From positions 10,678 through 74,677 of the forward strand of contig UQMZ01000015.1 in NCBI GenBank assembly GCA_900542185.1: a DNA stretch of 64,000 nucleotides, written 5' to 3'. Both the position numbers and the translations under genes were made by a program. The DNA comes from an uncultured Bacteroidales bacterium. Lineage in GTDB: Bacteria; Bacteroidota; Bacteroidia; Bacteroidales; Muribaculaceae. The notes under the pieces were generated by a model. That model had not been told where the DNA came from. It was given only the letters and a program-made list of their open reading frames with translations, and did no database searches. Of the stretch, positions 61,523-64,000 are shown in pieces. Position 1 is the stretch's first letter, and each line of letters starts with the position of its first letter.

Positions 61523-62209
61523 ATGAGAATAGACATTCTGACCGTAATGCCCGAAATGATCGAGCCCTTCATTGGGTGTTCGATCCTGAAGCGGGCGCAA
61601 GACAAAGGACTCGCGGAGATTGTGGTGCACAATCTCCGCGACTACACCACCAACAAACACCGCAAGGTGGACGATTATCCGTTCGGCGGCGAGGCCGGCA
61701 TGGTGATGCAGATACAGCCGATAGACGCCTGTATCTCAGAACTTAAGTCCCAGCGCGACTACGACGAGGTGATATTCACCACGCCCGACGGCGAGCAGTT
61801 TGACCAGCCCATGGCCAACCAACTGTCGCTGCTGCAGAACATCATCATACTCTGCGGCCATTACAAGGGTGTGGACTGGCGCGTGCGCGAACACCTCATC
61901 ACCAAGGAGATATCCATCGGCGACTATGTGCTGACGGGCGGCGAGTTGCCGGCGGCCGTGATAGCCGACGCGGTGGTGCGCATCATCCCCGGCGTGATCG
62001 GCGACGAGCAGTCGGCGCTGTCCGATTCTTTCCAGGACAATCTGCTGGCGCCTCCCGTATATTCGAGGCCCGCGGTTTATAAGGGATGGGAAGTGCCCGA
62101 GATTCTGCTGTCCGGACATGAGGCTAAGATTGCCCAATGGCGTTATGACATGGCGTTGGAACGGACCAGGCGCCTCAGGCCTGACCTGTTGGGAGAGAAT
62201 CCCGAGTAA
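61523..62209 (+). CDS. trmD: tRNA (guanine37-N1)-methyltransferase
   Basis: TrmD methylates G37 of tRNA to prevent frameshifting. The 228-residue product has the knotted SPOUT fold with MRIDILTVMPEMIEPF, DDYPFGGEAGMVMQ, IILCGHYKGVDWRV and ISIGDYVLTGGELPA, all highly characteristic. It starts 40 bases after ino1 and is probably in the same transcript. A strong bidirectional terminator follows at 62259-62294. Confidence 0.98.
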   Translation: MRIDILTVMPEMIEPFIGCSILKRAQDKGLAEIVVHNLRDYTTNKHRKVDDYPFGGEAGMVMQIQPIDACISELKSQRDYDEVIFTTPDGEQFDQPMANQLSLLQNIIILCGHYKGVDWRVREHLITKEISIGDYVLTGGELPAAVIADAVVRIIPGVIGDEQSALSDSFQDNLLAPPVYSRPAVYKGWEVPEILLSGHEAKIAQWRYDMALERTRRLRPDLLGENPE

Positions 62210-62258
62210 CGGTCGGAAATTTGGAATCCGAATCCTGCAACATTTCAGGGATAAAAAT

Positions 62259-62294
62259 AAAACGGGATGCAAGGCCTCGGCCTCCATCCCGTTT
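62259..62294. terminator. Bidirectional terminator between trmD and the nitroreductase gene
   Basis: aaaacgggatg (62259-62269) and catcccgtttt (62284-62294) pair perfectly. The A-run and T-run on the two sides allow termination in both directions. The remaining sequence to 62430 is AT-rich with no gene. Confidence 0.85.
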
Positions 62295-62429
62295 TGTCGC
62301 TTTAGCATTGTTCTACTATTTAGGCAATGTCTGCGACAATCACCTATTATATAGACGTAAAAAACGTGCGTTTAGTTTAATCGGACGCAAAATTTTTTTC
62401 ACTTTTTTGCGTTGAAATTTTTCTTGCCA

Positions 62430-63182
62430 TCAATATTTCACGTCATATCCCTGATCCTTAAGGTATTGCAGAATTCGGTAATTCATGGCGTGATCGTAAT
62501 ATTCTATGATGTGCTTGCACCAGTCGTTGGTTGTGGTGCCTCCGGCGCGGGTCCTGTTGTACTCCGTCACGGTCTTGTCGTATGCCGCGAGCTCGTCGGT
62601 CAGATGCTCGTTGTCGTGGCGGTAATGGTTGTGGTGGAACACCAGGCTCTCGGGCTGTTTGGGCTTGAGGTCGGGCTGCTCGCGCGGGATTCCAAGTGCC
62701 AGACCGCATACCACGAACACGCCCTTGGGCAGCTGCAGCAGCTCAGCGATGCGTTTGGGGTCGGCGGTGCGGAGGTAGCCGATGCAGTTGCATCCCAGAC
62801 CACAGGCCTCGGCGGCCACTACGGCGCTCATCATGGCCAGCGACGCGTCGATGATGCCGATGGTCACGCCGTCCATAGTGTCGTAGAACGCGGGCATCTC
62901 CACTCCCTTGCGCTGTGCCAGCATCGAGATCTTGTTATAGTCCGAGCAGAATATCAGCAGACGGTTGCATGTCTTCAGCTGTTTCTGGTTGGTGATGGCG
63001 TACAGTTCCTCCTTCAGGGGCTGGTCGTCTATCTCTATTACGGAGAACTGCTGGCCGTTGTAGCTGGTGGGGGTGTTGCGCACGGCGGCGCGGATGAATT
63101 CCATGGTCTCCGCAGGTATCGGCTCGCGCTCATAGCGACGGATGCTGGTGCGGTCCAGCAGTGATTCCTTTACGCTTTTCAT
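62430..63182 (-). CDS. Nitroreductase-family flavoprotein
   Basis: The 250-residue protein has the nitroreductase start (LLDRTSIRRYEREPIP, FMN phosphate contacts), VRNTPTSYNGQQFSVIEID, a central AEACGLGCNCIGYLRTADPK and GVFVVCGLALGIP near the C-terminal part of the domain. Such enzymes use NAD(P)H to reduce nitro, quinone or flavin substrates. NfsA/FRP-type length fits. No clear promoter box is seen in the 47 bases before the RNA terminator at 63229, so its promoter is weak or hidden. Confidence 0.88.
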   Translation of the reverse strand: MKSVKESLLDRTSIRRYEREPIPAETMEFIRAAVRNTPTSYNGQQFSVIEIDDQPLKEELYAITNQKQLKTCNRLLIFCSDYNKISMLAQRKGVEMPAFYDTMDGVTIGIIDASLAMMSAVVAAEACGLGCNCIGYLRTADPKRIAELLQLPKGVFVVCGLALGIPREQPDLKPKQPESLVFHHNHYRHDNEHLTDELAAYDKTVTEYNRTRAGGTTTNDWCKHIIEYYDHAMNYRILQYLKDQGYDVKY

Positions 63183-63228
63183 ATTCTTAGTGTAGGTTTA
63201 TGCTTTGGGTTATATTTAAATGGAAAGT

Positions 63229-63261
63229 AAAAAAACCGGCAGACATTTGAAAGTCTGCCGG
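63229..63261 (-). terminator. Intrinsic terminator of the minus-strand RNA
   Basis: ccggcagac (63236-63244) pairs with gtctgccgg (63253-63261). On the minus strand the stem is followed by a run of seven T's (63229-63235). A textbook terminator with no coding gene directly upstream on that strand. Confidence 0.9.
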
Positions 63262-63581
63262 CTTAAAGGTCCACACCAAAGGAATGTGACGAAACTCCGA
63301 ACGACAGGATTTGAGTGCCCTCAATCTTTGTAATCCGCCTTGTGACTCGGGGAGTCAACGCCTTGCGGCGCGGGGCCCGCCATTAATTGATAAGCTTGTC
63401 TCGGCATTTCTGATAAATTTGATGAGTTTCCCAATTTGCTTTGATGTGGGATATCTTGACTCGGTGTCCGCACTTTAGCATCCGCCAGACCCTCTTGAAT
63501 CTCGATGCACCTGGGCGTGACTCCCGTTTCTGATATTTCTCATTATTTAAGGAAGCTCTCTTGCTCCCTTGTTTTCCATTA
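63229..63581 (-). ncRNA. Candidate structured non-coding RNA (~350 nt), identity unknown
   Basis: It has a promoter with proper spacing (63587-63617), a strong terminator (63229-63261) and many helices on the minus strand: gggagc/gcttcc, gcatc/gatgc enclosing agattc/gggtct, a cgcc-gcaa-ggcg tetraloop hairpin, gactc-ccc-gagtc, gattgag/ctcaaatc and caca/tgtg. No open reading frame starts after the transcription start and covers it. I checked by eye for the landmarks of RNase P RNA, tmRNA, SRP RNA and 6S RNA and found none. It is therefore a real RNA gene candidate of unknown class. Confidence 0.65.
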
Positions 63582-63586
63582 CAACG

Positions 63587-63617
63587 CAAAGTTAATACTC
63601 TTGGTTTACATTTGCAA
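63587..63617 (-). promoter_or_regulatory. Promoter of the non-coding RNA
   Basis: Minus-strand TTG (63615-63617), 20 bp, TAACTTTG (63587-63594). Full match in sequence and spacing to the Bacteroidetes consensus; transcription would start near 63581. Confidence 0.82.
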
Positions 63618-63887
63618 TACCATCCGCTATTTTTTTTATCTACACCCTCTGTATTATCCAGGCATTCGAGGATGTATTTAAAATGATGAATTCGCCGGTG
63701 TGATGCCGTAATTATTATAGATGAATACTAAAATCCGGTCCGGTTCGGACAGCATGAATAATTCCCGCTAAAAATTGTTGCTTTAAATTAATATAAATAC
63801 ATATAAATTAACATTTATTAATTCGATTGAGAATCAACGAATTAAATAGATATATAAACGAAATTTGAAAAAATATTATGAAAGTAC

Positions 63888-63918
63888 TTGACAACGGCTG
63901 AAAAACGTACTAATTTTG
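63888..63918 (+). promoter_or_regulatory. Strong promoter, probably of an rRNA or other stable-RNA operon
   Basis: TTG (63888-63890), 20 bp, TAATTTTG (63911-63918), preceded by about 110 bases of almost pure A/T (63770-63880) like an UP element. The transcript begins near 63925 and reads out of the window without a start codon followed by a convincing frame. The combination suggests an rRNA operon leader, which cannot be confirmed here. The stretch 63620-63880 contains no gene. Confidence 0.6.
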
Positions 63919-64000
63919 CATTCGCGTTTCGGGGGCAACACCTTAGGAACCGCAAGGAGAACAATGACATTTTGCCACAAGACAGAGCAGCGTAAGAAGT

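Noticed and set aside
63229..63581. Known housekeeping RNAs (RNase P RNA, tmRNA, SRP RNA, 6S RNA) as the identity of the RNA candidate
   Set aside because: No P4-type core, no tRNA-like ends with a tag frame, no SRP loop motif and no long bulged hairpin of 6S type were found by eye. A covariance search would be decisive.
63383..63589. A 68-residue basic open frame on the minus strand inside the RNA candidate
   Set aside because: Its apparent start is a TTG that overlaps the -7 promoter box, upstream of the predicted transcription start. The sequence is better explained as structured RNA.

Overview
The window reads as a chromosomal segment of a GC-rich member of the Bacteroidales. The closest feel is Muribaculaceae-like gut Bacteroidetes, but the genus is an inference. 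Supporting signs are the Bacteroidetes-type promoters (TTG/TTTG, 19-20 bp, TAnnTTTG) in front of many genes, numerous SPII lipoproteins with a Bacteroidetes look, Mfa1/Mfa2-type fimbrial genes, DUF4270/DUF3575/DUF3868 families and a YbiT-like ABC-F protein. Most of the window is dense core genome, broken by visibly AT-richer accessory patches.

Layout: 0-5 kb holds rplT, an acyltransferase flanked by REP-like repeats, a porin, pth and rplY. 4.8-8 kb is surface-glycan synthesis (GT8, UDP-galactopyranose mutase, a galactofuranosyltransferase-like protein). 8-13 kb is a TPR protein and an AddB-like nuclease. 13-20 kb is a minus-strand run: glycogen-synthase-like protein, DUF4270 lipoprotein, CapA-like protein, holB, sugar nucleotidyltransferase, galE. 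20-24 kb has panC-panD and ffh-ABC-F. 24.4-34.7 kb is accessory: a toxin-antitoxin pair, several lipoproteins, three copies of a long structured 5' leader, and a run of LysM envelope proteins including an unusual LysM-TPR-TM-zinc-finger protein. 34.8-38.4 kb has a Uup-like ABC-F protein and a membrane-bound TPR/LuxR-like regulator, divergent from a four-gene fimbrial operon (38.7-46 kb). 46-47.5 kb is a frameshifted REP-associated tyrosine transposase between two REP-type elements. 47.5-52 kb has a carbonic anhydrase, metK behind a candidate SAM riboswitch, and a PpiD/SurA-like chaperone. 52-54.3 kb is a DUF3575/DUF3868 pair likely connected with fimbriae. 54.4-62.2 kb runs rlmN-pdxA and then an apparent inositol-lipid pathway (nucleotidyltransferase, ATP-grasp, CDP-alcohol phosphotransferase, HAD phosphatase, myo-inositol-phosphate synthase), followed by trmD. 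The last kilobase holds a nitroreductase, an unidentified structured non-coding RNA of about 350 nt, and a strong stable-RNA-type promoter running off the end.

The strongest candidates for something undescribed are: (1) the repeated structured leaders at 26.7-30.1 kb, which end in a hairpin next to the start codons of unrelated envelope genes; (2) the 350-nt RNA at 63.2-63.6 kb with its own promoter and terminator; (3) the three-protein LysM cluster; and (4) a genome-style oddity in which the rare leucine codon TTA in GC-rich genes is almost always followed by G. All assignments come from reading the sequence; no database search was possible.
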